Source: Solirubrobacterales bacterium
GTDB lineage: Bacteria; Actinomycetota; Thermoleophilia; Solirubrobacterales; 70-9
Assembly: GCA_016712175.1 (NCBI GenBank)
Contig: JADJRQ010000004.1
Location: 124,001-188,000, forward strand
DNA: 64,000 bases
Direction of reading: 5' to 3'
The notes beneath the pieces were generated by a model. That model did no database searches. It was not told the DNA's origin and was given only the letters and a program-made list of their open reading frames with translations. Position 1 is the stretch's first letter. Each line of letters opens with the position of its first letter. The position numbers were made by a program, and so were the translations under genes. Positions 9,413 to 17,169 of the stretch are shown one piece after another.

Positions 9413-10214
9413 TGGCTACCGGACCGCAGCAGAAGAGAAAAGAGCTTCGCGAAAAACGCCTCAAGGCGGAAGCGCAGCGAAGGCCGGCGACCGCCGCCAA
9501 AACCTCTTGAAGATCGTCGGCATCGCGGCTTTCGTCGCGGTCATCGGCATAATCGTCGCGATCGTCGTGGTGTCATCCTGGCCGGCAGCGAGACACCGGC
9601 AAGGACCCCTCCTCGGTCAACAAGGAGCTCGCCGGCATCCCCAGAACGGCATGGTGCTCGGTGACCCCAATGCCAAGGTCACCCTGGTCGAGTTCGGTGA
9701 CCTCCAGTGCCCGGTCTGCAAGCAGTACGCCGAAGAAATTCTGCCCGACGTGATCTCCGGACCGATCAAATCCGGCAAGGCCAACTTCGAGTTCAAGAAC
9801 TGGGCAATCCTCGGCGAGGACTCCACCCTCGCAGCCAAGGCGAACCTTGCGGCCGGTGAGCAGAACCTCGCCTGGACCTTCCTCGAAAACTTCTACGCAA
9901 ATCAGGAACTCGAGAACACCGGCTACGTCACTGACAACTTCCTGACCGACATCGCCGAGAAGTCCGGCATCCCGGACATCGACAAGTGGAATGTCGATCG
10001 TGAGAAGGCGGATCTCGAAAACACCCTGCTGAAGATCGACGGCGAAGCCAACGGACTGGGCTTCAGCGGTACACCTTCTTTCGCCATCCGCGACTCCAAG
10101 GGCAAGCTGACACCGATCAGCGACACCCAGCACCTGCAGGCGACTGATCACAAGGCCAGATCAATGACGCCCGGGAGGAGTTGCGGCCGACGCAACTCTT
10201 CCGCGAAGATGTGA
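9413..10214 (+). CDS. DsbA-family thiol oxidoreductase, frameshifted
   Basis: It starts MATGPQQKRKELREKR at 9413, changes frame near 9475 into a single hydrophobic anchor (IVGIAAFVAVIGIIVAIVVV), changes again near 9590 and 9640, then reads GDPNAKVTLVEFGDLQCPVCKQYAE, a thioredoxin-fold start with active site CPVC. The downstream helical insert and GFSGTPSFAI (the cis-Pro loop) complete a DsbA/DSBA-like domain. The protein should be membrane-anchored and face outward, forming disulfides in exported proteins. The adjacent VKOR is its likely re-oxidation partner. The C-terminus near 10150-10214 is also frame-disturbed. Confidence 0.72.
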
Positions 10215-10216
10215 GC

Positions 10217-10740
10217 ATGAACAACGGCATCTCCGCCTGGCTGCGCTGCTACCGCTGCTGGTCACGCAACCTCGAAGTCCAGATCCATTACGACGCCCTG
10301 CGCAAGGTCGACCCGGAGACCGGCATGCCGGCCGAAGGAGTCGACGACATCCAGGAGTCGGTGGTCCAGTGCCTCGACTGCATGCACGACCAGCCGCACC
10401 TCACTTTCGACCGTGACCGGGTGGTGCCGATCGAAGACCGCTGGGAACGGCTGGTGGCCGGCACTCCCTGGGTCGCCTCGTGCACGGTCACCGTCGAAGG
10501 CGGCCAGGTCGAGGCCTGCTCCGGCCCGGAAGCGGTCGACTTCCTCACCTATGGAGCTTTTGGCGATCCCGGAACCCGGGAGTTCTTCACCCACGTGCGT
10601 TTCCACAAGCACCACGAGGACCAGATCGCCGTCCACATGCTGGTCGAGCTCTACGCGCGCTCAGCTGAAGAAGCGTCTGAGGTGCTCGCTGAGGCCGCCC
10701 GTGGCGCCATCGAGATCACTTCACTCGCCGAAGAGTCCGC
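10217..10740 (+). CDS. Hypothetical zinc-ribbon-like protein, 3' end unresolved
   Basis: It begins MNNGISAWLRCYRCWSRN at an ATG at 10217 and holds two CxxC pairs (CYRC near residue 11 and CLDC near residue 54), suggesting a bound zinc. The middle (TREFFTHVRFHKHHEDQIAVHMLVELYARS) is His-rich. Credible coding sequence ends around IEITSLAEES; beyond that the open frame runs antisense through the neighbouring minus-strand genes, so a stop has probably been lost to a frameshift near 10740. The end coordinate is approximate and the function unknown. Confidence 0.5.
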
Positions 10741-10983
10741 GCCCCCGGCCCACGCCTCGGAGAACCCCCACTGGGCTCGGTCCGCGGCCTTGCCGGGGCC
10801 GCGGTCCGACATCTTCTCCTTGGCTTCCTTGGCCTTCTCGGCCAGTGAGCCGTCACCGGAGAGGATGTTGCGCAGCTCCTTGCCGTCCTTCTTGAGCACT
10901 TCGGGATCGGCCCGGTCACCGAGCTTGTCCTCGGCCTGCTTCTTCAGTTGTCCAACCTGCTGTCCCAGTTTCTTGAAGTCCAT
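10651..10983 (-). CDS. Small charged helical protein, 3' end uncertain
   Basis: It starts MDFKKLGQQVGQLKKQAEDK and continues as a Lys/Glu/Asp-rich helical protein (LRNILSGDGSLAEKAKEAKE), similar in character to small actinobacterial Rv0909-type antitoxin-like proteins. The last third overlaps the convergent gene at 10217 and looks like antisense sequence, so the true end is probably near 10745-10790. It lies 9 nt downstream of the maoC-type gene on the same strand. Confidence 0.4.
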   Translation of the reverse strand: MDFKKLGQQVGQLKKQAEDKLGDRADPEVLKKDGKELRNILSGDGSLAEKAKEAKEKMSDRGPGKAADRAQWGFSEAWAGGADSSASEVISMAPRAASASTSDASSAERA

Positions 10984-10992
10984 ATATCGAGA

Positions 10993-11583
10993 TTACCCGA
11001 CAGGGGAAACCCCGCCTGAGCGGGGCAGCCGACGAGGGCCCGACGCGCCTTCTTCGGCGATTGGGGTTCCGTGCACCTTGCGGGGAATCAATGCGGTCCT
11101 CTTGAAGTGGGCCACGAGGACGCCGTCCTGGTTGAACACCCGGGTGTGGACCTTGACCAGTCCGCGGTCGAGCTTCGACTTCGACTCGCGCACATCGAGG
11201 ACCTCGGACTCGCAGAAGAGCGTGTCACCGTGGAAGACCGGAGCGGGATGGCTCAGCTCGTCGGTCGCGAGATTGGCGATGGCCTTGCCGGAGAAGTCCG
11301 AGACGGACATGCCGACGGCGAGCGAGTAGACGAGCGGGCCGACGACGACGTTCCTGCCCTGCTGGGAAGCGTTGGCGTGGACGTCGTTGATGTGAAGCGG
11401 GTGGTGGTTCATCGTGAGCAGGCAGAAGAGGTGGTCGTCGTACTCGGTCACGGTCTTGGCCGGCATGTGCTTGTAGACGGCTCCGACCTCGAACTCTTCG
11501 AGGTAACGACCGTAGGGGTGCGAGCCCGATTCTTCGCGCTCAGCCTGGTCGGTCGTGAAATCGCTGGTTGCTTCTTCGCTCAT
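10993..11583 (-). CDS. MaoC-family hydratase, probable mesaconyl-CoA hydratase
   Basis: A 196-aa single hot-dog MaoC protein. The hydratase motif region is seen in YDDHLFCLLTMNHHPLHINDVHAN, where Asp and His stand at the expected catalytic spacing, and GPLVYSLAVGMSVSDF follows as the second helix region. MaoC hydratases add water to enoyl-CoA thioesters. In the ethylmalonyl-CoA pathway the matching step is mesaconyl-CoA to methylmalyl-CoA, and the flanking acyl-CoA dehydrogenase and malyl-CoA lyase genes support that. Rhodobacter enzymes of this step are longer two-domain proteins, so the assignment rests on context. Confidence 0.75.
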   Translation of the reverse strand: MSEEATSDFTTDQAEREESGSHPYGRYLEEFEVGAVYKHMPAKTVTEYDDHLFCLLTMNHHPLHINDVHANASQQGRNVVVGPLVYSLAVGMSVSDFSGKAIANLATDELSHPAPVFHGDTLFCESEVLDVRESKSKLDRGLVKVHTRVFNQDGVLVAHFKRTALIPRKVHGTPIAEEGASGPRRLPRSGGVSPVG

Positions 11584-11640
11584 GGTGTTATCGGTTTCCT
11601 TGGTTAGTGAATATGCGCGGTGCCTTGGGGCCCGGCAGTG

Positions 11641-12006
11641 TCAGTGGACTTTTTTCAGCTTTTCGCGCTGCTCATGCGATTCGAACACCCTGGTGATCAG
11701 CTTGGCGACGTTCGAATCACCTTCGAAACGGATGTGTCCCGTCTCCGCAGCGCGGCGATAGGAAGCCACGGTGCTCTTCTCATCGGCCAGCTGGTTGAAC
11801 TGCTGCCGGTCGATCTCGACCCGGCACCGCTCGTCCTCTCCCCGTCCTTTACTCACCTTTGGCCCGGGTACCTCAACCCGGTAGGTCTGCATGTCTCCTT
11901 TGGCCCGAAGGTCGAGCCCGAAGACCAGCTTCAGTTTTTTGAGTGCCGGCAGCTCCTCCTGGAGGTGGGTGACGGCGGTCTCGATCATCTGCGCTGTGGA
12001 TGCCAT
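11641..12006 (-). CDS. SCP2-like small protein
   Basis: A 121-aa protein. The C-terminal half (RVEIDRQQFNQLADEK, AAETGHIRFEGDSNVAKLI) resembles the sterol-carrier-protein-2 fold, in which a hydrophobic tunnel binds lipids or acyl-CoA. No signal peptide is present. It sits between the MaoC hydratase and the acyl-CoA dehydrogenase on the same strand (61 and 57 nt gaps), so an accessory role with acyl-CoA substrates is plausible. The family call is tentative. Confidence 0.5.
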   Translation of the reverse strand: MASTAQMIETAVTHLQEELPALKKLKLVFGLDLRAKGDMQTYRVEVPGPKVSKGRGEDERCRVEIDRQQFNQLADEKSTVASYRRAAETGHIRFEGDSNVAKLITRVFESHEQREKLKKVH

Positions 12007-12067
12007 GAAGTGAGTGTCTCAGGAAAGCGGACCCGGGTTCAACCCCGGATCCGCGTTCCCGGTCAAA

Positions 12068-13276
12068 TCAGATCTTGTTGCGCTCGAGCAGCTTCTTGCC
12101 GATGACCATGCGCTGGATCTCCGAGGTGCCTTCGCCGATCAGAAGCAGCGGGGCATCGCGGTAGAGGCGCTCGATCTCGTATTCCTTCGAGTAGCCGTAG
12201 CCGCCGTGGATGCGGAAGCAGTCTTCGACGACTTCCTTGCCGGTCTCGGAGGCGATCAGCTTGGCCATGCCGGCCTCGAGGTCGGAGCGGATGCCGGCGT
12301 CCTTCATGCGGGCCGCCTTGCGGGTGACGAGGCGCGCCGCTTCCAGCTTGGTGGCCATGTCGGCCAGCTTGAACTGGATCGCCTGGTGCTGGGCGATCGG
12401 CTTGCCGAAGGTCTTCCGTTCCTGGCTGTACTTGAGGGCGAGTTCGAGGGCGCGCTGGGCGATGCCGACGCCGCGGGCGGCGACGTTGACGCGGCCGACT
12501 TCGAGCGCGTCCATCATCTGGCCGAAACCCTTGTCCAGGCCGGCTTCTTCGCCACCGAGGATGTTCTCGGCCGGGCACTTGTAGCCGTCGTAGACCAGCT
12601 CGGTCGACTCGACGCCCTTGTAACCCATCTTCTTGATCTTCGGCGGCACGGTCAGACCGGCGTATTCACCGGTGTTCTCGCCGACCCACGGCTCCTTCTC
12701 GGTGATGAAGCAGGTCATGCCCTTGTAGGCAGGGCTGGCGTCGTTGTCGGTCTTGACGAGCAGGAAAACGAGGCTGGAACCGAGACCGTTGGTGACCCAC
12801 ATCTTCTGGCCGTTGATCTCGTACTTGCCGTCGTCGCCCTTCTTGGCGCCGGTCTTGATGCCCTGGACGTCGGAGCCGACTTCCGGCTCGGAAAGCGAGA
12901 ACGCGGCACGCATCTCGCCGGTCGCCATCTTCGGCAGGTACTTCTGCTTCTGCTCGTCGTTGCCGAACTTGTCGAGCAGGTAGGCGCCGATGAAGTGGGT
13001 GTTGATGACGCCGGAGATCGAGATCCAGCCGCGCGAGAGCTCCTCGACGATCAGCTCGTAGGTCGAAAGGTCGAGGCCCATTCCGCCGTACTCCTCGGGG
13101 ATCATGGCACCGAAGAGGCCGAGTTCCTTCATCTGCTCGACGATGTCCTCCGGGAACTCGTCTTTGGCGTCGAAATGCTCGGCGTTCGGAATGATCTGCT
13201 CGTCGACGAACTGGTGGACCATCTCGATGATGGCCTTCTGGTCGTCAGTGATCTCCTGGTAGCTGTTCTCGGACAT
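12068..13276 (-). CDS. Acyl-CoA dehydrogenase, probable (2S)-methylsuccinyl-CoA dehydrogenase
   Basis: A 402-aa flavin acyl-CoA dehydrogenase of standard length. It shows AAFSLSEPEVGSDVQGIKT and MWVTNGLG (FAD/substrate region, residues about 140-180), the ERKTFGKPIAQHQAIQFKLADMA block, and RIHGGYGYSKEYEIERLYRDA near residue 350 with the usual C-terminal IGEGTSEIQ. The ATG at 13276 follows a GAGGAG ribosome site. The position next to MaoC hydratase and opposite malyl-CoA lyase suggests oxidation of methylsuccinyl-CoA to mesaconyl-CoA. Proteobacterial Mcd carries an N-terminal extension that is absent here, so a more general acyl-CoA dehydrogenase is possible. Confidence 0.8.
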   Translation of the reverse strand: MSENSYQEITDDQKAIIEMVHQFVDEQIIPNAEHFDAKDEFPEDIVEQMKELGLFGAMIPEEYGGMGLDLSTYELIVEELSRGWISISGVINTHFIGAYLLDKFGNDEQKQKYLPKMATGEMRAAFSLSEPEVGSDVQGIKTGAKKGDDGKYEINGQKMWVTNGLGSSLVFLLVKTDNDASPAYKGMTCFITEKEPWVGENTGEYAGLTVPPKIKKMGYKGVESTELVYDGYKCPAENILGGEEAGLDKGFGQMMDALEVGRVNVAARGVGIAQRALELALKYSQERKTFGKPIAQHQAIQFKLADMATKLEAARLVTRKAARMKDAGIRSDLEAGMAKLIASETGKEVVEDCFRIHGGYGYSKEYEIERLYRDAPLLLIGEGTSEIQRMVIGKKLLERNKI

Positions 13277-13503
13277 GGCTCCTCTTCGGTTCGGTGGGCG
13301 CTGCTCAAGTTGAAGCCCGTTGTGGCGCGAAAAGCAGCGCACGAAGGACGGGCGAAAGGGACACCGAATAATACCGGTGGAGCGACCTCGGGGGAGGATG
13401 GATCGGGCATCTGCCCCTGCCCCATTCCGTATACGCTCCGCGATGGCGCTGTATCCCTCTTTCCGCGCCCCAGACGAGACTGGAAACAACCCCAAGGAGT
13501 CCC

Positions 13504-14553
13504 TTGCGCAACCCCCGTAACTTCTTCAAGCCCATGGCGATCGGTGCGCCCGATCCGGTCACCGAAATCCCCTTCGGCCCCTCCAGGATGATCCACTTCT
13601 TCGACGCCGCCAACCCGAAGATGGCCGCCAAAGTCCCCGACATGGCCAAGCAGGCCGACATCCTCCTCGGCAACCTCGAGGACGCTGTCGTTGTCGAGAA
13701 CAAGATCGCCGCCCGCGAGGGTCTGGTCAAGGTCGCGAAAGAAGCCGAACTCGGCGACACCCAGCTGTGGACCCGGGTCAACTCGCTGGAAAGCCCCTGG
13801 GTCCTCGATGACCTGACCACTCTGGTCACGGAAGTCGGCAACAAGATCGACGTGATCATGGTCCCGAAAGTCGAAGGACCCTGGGACATTCATTACGTCG
13901 ACCAGCTCCTCGCCCAACTCGAAGCCAAGGGTGACGTCAAACGCCCGATCCTGATTCACGCCATTCTCGAGACCGCCCAGGGCGTGGCCAACGTGGAAGA
14001 GATTGCCGCAGCCAGTCCTCGCATGCAGGGCATCAGCCTCGGTCCGGCCGACCTCGCGGCATCACGCCGGATGAAGACCACCCGGGTCGGTGGCGGACAC
14101 CCCGGATACCTGGTCATGCAGGACCCCGACACCGAAGATCCGGAAAAGGCCCGGGTCACCATCCAGCAGGATCCGTGGCACTACACGCTCGCCCGCCTGG
14201 TCGACGCCTGCACCGCCAACGACATCCTGCCCTTCTACGGCCCCTTCGGGGACATCAAGGACGTCGAGGGCTGCGAGACCCAGTTCCGCTCGGCCTTCCT
14301 GCTCGGCTGCGTCGGCGCCTGGTCGCTCCACCCGGTCCAGATCGGCATCGCCAAGAAGGTCTTCTCGCCGCCCGCCGACGAGGTGCTCTTCGCCAAGAAG
14401 GTCATCGAGGCCATCCCGGACGGCCGCGGCGTCCACATGATCGACGGCAAGATGCAGGACGACGCCACCTGGAAGCAGTGCAAGGTGATGGTTGAACTGG
14501 CCGAGATGCTCGCCGAAAAGGACCCGGAACTCAAGGAGCAGTACGGCTTCTAG
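13504..14553 (+). CDS. mcl: L-malyl-CoA / beta-methylmalyl-CoA lyase
   Basis: A 349-aa HpcH/HpaI-CitE family lyase. Visible are SRMIHFFDAANPKM (N-terminal strand), NLEDAV (residues about 57-62, metal-binding acidic region), WTRVNS, VPKVEGPWD, and ILETAQGVANVEEI. Malyl-CoA lyases cleave methylmalyl-CoA to propionyl-CoA and glyoxylate, and join or split malyl-CoA and acetyl-CoA. Together with ccr and ecm nearby this closes the ethylmalonyl-CoA pathway. The start is TTG at 13504 after AAGGAG. It is divergent from the acyl-CoA dehydrogenase, with a 227-nt promoter gap. Confidence 0.88.
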   Translation: MRNPRNFFKPMAIGAPDPVTEIPFGPSRMIHFFDAANPKMAAKVPDMAKQADILLGNLEDAVVVENKIAAREGLVKVAKEAELGDTQLWTRVNSLESPWVLDDLTTLVTEVGNKIDVIMVPKVEGPWDIHYVDQLLAQLEAKGDVKRPILIHAILETAQGVANVEEIAAASPRMQGISLGPADLAASRRMKTTRVGGGHPGYLVMQDPDTEDPEKARVTIQQDPWHYTLARLVDACTANDILPFYGPFGDIKDVEGCETQFRSAFLLGCVGAWSLHPVQIGIAKKVFSPPADEVLFAKKVIEAIPDGRGVHMIDGKMQDDATWKQCKVMVELAEMLAEKDPELKEQYGF

Positions 14554-14560
14554 GCCGCAG

Positions 14561-14959
14561 ATGTACAAGTCCGCCAGCACAGCCCTGCGGGTCCGCTACA
14601 ACGAGTGCGACCCGCTGGGCGTGGTGTTCAACGCCAATTTCATGATCTACGCGGACCTCGCGGTCACGGAACTCTGGCGGGAACACCTCGGCGGCTATGA
14701 AGCGATGATGGAAGAAGGCCTCGACCTGGCGGTGGTCGAAGCCAACCTCCGCTACTTCAAACCACTCCGCTTCGATGAGGAGTTCGTCGCCGAGGTACGA
14801 GTCGAGAAGATCGGCAACAAGTCGATGACCACCGCCTGGAAGCTCACCCGCGCCAAAGACGCGGTGGCCGCCGGGACCTTCGCTTACGTCTGCGTCACCT
14901 CGGACACGGCTGAATCCCGCCCGATCCCCGACTCGATCCGGGCCGCGCTGACCGTCTGA
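14561..14959 (+). CDS. Acyl-CoA thioesterase (4HBT/YbgC type)
   Basis: A 132-aa hot-dog thioesterase. The motif RYNECDPLGVVFNANFMIYADL near residues 11-32 contains the catalytic Asp of the 4-hydroxybenzoyl-CoA thioesterase class. The start is ATG at 14561, only 7 nt after the malyl-CoA lyase stop, so the two are co-translated. The substrate is unknown; hydrolysis of a CoA intermediate of the pathway (for example malyl-CoA to malate) would fit the context but is an inference. Confidence 0.8.
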   Translation: MYKSASTALRVRYNECDPLGVVFNANFMIYADLAVTELWREHLGGYEAMMEEGLDLAVVEANLRYFKPLRFDEEFVAEVRVEKIGNKSMTTAWKLTRAKDAVAAGTFAYVCVTSDTAESRPIPDSIRAALTV

Positions 14960-15012
14960 CGAGGGTCTCCGTGCCGGTGAGTCGGAATGGGCCCTACCGC
15001 CGGCGGTCGCGG

Positions 15013-16377
15013 TCAGGCGATCGCGGGTGCCTCCGGCAGTCTTTCGATCGCGGCGTCCAGTTCATCCTGTGAAAGCTCGAGGTCGTCCAGTTCACCGGCC
15101 AGGAACGCACCGTACGCCGCCAAGTCGAGATGACCATGGCCGGACACGCCGATCAGGATCACCCGTTCTTCACCGGCCTGCTTCGCGTCGAGCGCCTCCT
15201 CGATTCCGGCACGAATCGCATGCGCCGGCTCCGGTCCGGGAATGATGCCCTCGGCCCGGGCAAACTGGATGGCGGCGTTGAACGCGGCCGTCTGGGGAAT
15301 GGCTGTAGCTTCGACCATCCCCGCCTTCACGAACGCGCAGAGGCTCGGGGCGTCGCCGTGGTAACGCAGGCCGCCGGAGTGGACCGGCGGCGGCACGAAA
15401 TCGTGGCCCAGCGTGTACATGGGCATCAGCGGGGTCATGCCGACGGTATCGCCGAAGTCGTACGCGTAGACCCCCTTGGTCAGAGTCGGACAGGCGGTTG
15501 GCTCAGCGCCGAGGAACCTCGTCTGCCGCCCGTTCTCGAGGTTCTCGCGGATGAACGGGTAGATCAAACCGGCGAAGTTCGATCCGCCGCCGACACAACC
15601 GACGACCACGTCCGGATACTCGCCGGCCATGTCCATTGCCGCGATCGCTTCCTGACCAATCACGGTCTGGTGAAGGCAGACGTGGTTGAGGACCGAGCCG
15701 AGTGCGTAGTTGGCATTCTCCGATGAAGCGGCAACCTCCACCGCTTCGGAGATCGCGATCCCGAGACTCCCCGACGGATGTTCGGCCTGCGAGCGCCCCG
15801 CCTCGGTCAGATCAGAGGGACTGCGGTGGACCGTTCCGCCCCAGGTCTCGATCATCGCCCGGCGGTAGGGCTTCTGGTCGTAGGAGATCCCGACCATGAA
15901 GACCTCACATTCAATCCCGAACATCTGGCAGGCCATCGACAGGGCCGAGCCCCACTGGCCGGCACCGGTTTCGGTGATCAGCTTCCCGATTCCCGCTTCC
16001 CGGTTGTAATAGGCCTGTGGTACCGCCGAGTTCGGCTTGTGCGAACCGGCCGGAGAAGTGCCTTCGTACTTGAAATAGATGTGAGCCGGGGTATCGAGGG
16101 CCTTCTCGAGCCGACGGGCACGGATCAGCGGGGTCGGACGCCAGAGCTTGTAGGCCTCACGTACCTCTTCAGGAATCTCGATGTCGCGATCGCCTGACAT
16201 TTCCTGGCCGATCAGTTCCATCGGGAAGATCGCCGAGAGATCATCCGGACCGGCCGGCTGGCCGGTCGCGGGGCTGAGGGGCGGGAGCGGCGGACCCGGA
16301 AGGTCGGGAAGGATGTTCACCCAACTGGTTGGGATTTCGGATTCCGGAAGGATGAACTTTGTCTGTTGCTCGCTCAT
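15013..16377 (-). CDS. Tryptophan synthase beta-like PLP enzyme (TrpB2)
   Basis: A 454-aa fold-type II PLP enzyme of the TrpB2 subgroup, longer than TrpB1 and not linked to trpA here. The PLP lysine lies in GTSPAGSHKPNSAVPQ near residue 113, the substrate loop in TETGAGQWGSALSMA, and the phosphate-binding glycine loop in GCVGGGSNFAGL near 263. TrpB2 enzymes convert indole and serine to tryptophan, or salvage indole, independently of TrpA. It lies 51 nt downstream of the nucleoside phosphorylase on the same strand. Confidence 0.88.
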   Translation of the reverse strand: MSEQQTKFILPESEIPTSWVNILPDLPGPPLPPLSPATGQPAGPDDLSAIFPMELIGQEMSGDRDIEIPEEVREAYKLWRPTPLIRARRLEKALDTPAHIYFKYEGTSPAGSHKPNSAVPQAYYNREAGIGKLITETGAGQWGSALSMACQMFGIECEVFMVGISYDQKPYRRAMIETWGGTVHRSPSDLTEAGRSQAEHPSGSLGIAISEAVEVAASSENANYALGSVLNHVCLHQTVIGQEAIAAMDMAGEYPDVVVGCVGGGSNFAGLIYPFIRENLENGRQTRFLGAEPTACPTLTKGVYAYDFGDTVGMTPLMPMYTLGHDFVPPPVHSGGLRYHGDAPSLCAFVKAGMVEATAIPQTAAFNAAIQFARAEGIIPGPEPAHAIRAGIEEALDAKQAGEERVILIGVSGHGHLDLAAYGAFLAGELDDLELSQDELDAAIERLPEAPAIA

Positions 16378-16428
16378 GGTTCTCCTCAGCCTCGATTAAA
16401 CTTATGGCCGGATGCTAACGCGGGAGGC

Positions 16429-17160
16429 TCAGGCAAGCTGCGCGGCAACACTGCCCATGGGGGCCAGACAGGCTTCAAGGACCACGGTCATCTCGTCGAA
16501 GTCGAGCGTCTCGCCGGAGAGGCCGGCAGCCCGGTTCGCAACCGGGCAGATCGTCGCGTAATCGATACCGAGCTCCCGGGCGAGTGCCGCCTCCGGCATG
16601 CCGGTCATGCCAACGAGGTCGCAACCGTCACCTTCCATACGCCTGATCTCCGCGGCGCTCTCCAGGCGCGGGCCCTGGGTGACCCCAAAGGTGCCGCCGT
16701 CGACTACTGCTCCCTGCTTGAGCCCCGCGGCCGAAAGGCCGTCAACGACCCGGGCACGCCAGGCGGCGGCGTAGGGCTGCGTGAAATCGACGTGAAGGAT
16801 CGGCCCACCAGGCTCACTGAGCGTGTGCTCGCGACCCCAGGTGTAGTCGACGATCTGGTCGGGCACGGCGAGGACACCCGGTTCGTAACCGGCAGTGATC
16901 CCACCGACGGTGGAAATGGCGAGGACCCGCGTCGCTCCGGCCTCCGCAAGTGCCTTGAGGTTGGCCCTGTAATTGACCTGATGTGGCGCGATCGAGTGGT
17001 CCTCCCCGTGGCGGTTGATGAACAGTGCCGGGGAATCGCCGATCCTCCCCGTCACAACCTCACCCGACGGGTAGCCGAATGGCGTTTCGATCATCCGCCG
17101 GTCTTCGACGGTCAGCCCCTCCAACGAGTAGAGACCGCTACCGCCGATTACCGCCAGCAT
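16429..17160 (-). CDS. mtnP: MTA/MTI phosphorylase (purine nucleoside phosphorylase family)
   Basis: A 243-aa purine phosphorylase. It shows the N-terminal phosphate loop IGGSGLYS, RHGEDHSIAPHQVNYRAN (residues about 49-66), AISTVGG, and the signature GMTGMPEAALARELGIDYA near 190-208. It phosphorolyses methylthioadenosine (or methylthioinosine) formed in polyamine and SAM metabolism. The adenosine versus inosine preference depends on a few residues I cannot resolve. It starts 9 nt after the PEP carboxykinase stop, suggesting an operon pckA-mtnP-trpB2. Confidence 0.85.
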   Translation of the reverse strand: MLAVIGGSGLYSLEGLTVEDRRMIETPFGYPSGEVVTGRIGDSPALFINRHGEDHSIAPHQVNYRANLKALAEAGATRVLAISTVGGITAGYEPGVLAVPDQIVDYTWGREHTLSEPGGPILHVDFTQPYAAAWRARVVDGLSAAGLKQGAVVDGGTFGVTQGPRLESAAEIRRMEGDGCDLVGMTGMPEAALARELGIDYATICPVANRAAGLSGETLDFDEMTVVLEACLAPMGSVAAQLA

Positions 17161-17169
17161 GGTCGGCCC

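Noticed and set aside
12014..13591. 525-aa open frame antisense to the acyl-CoA dehydrogenase
   Set aside because: It mirrors the codon pattern of the minus-strand gene, which has full family motifs. The antisense product is a low-complexity Asp/Val/Leu-rich chain with no domain.
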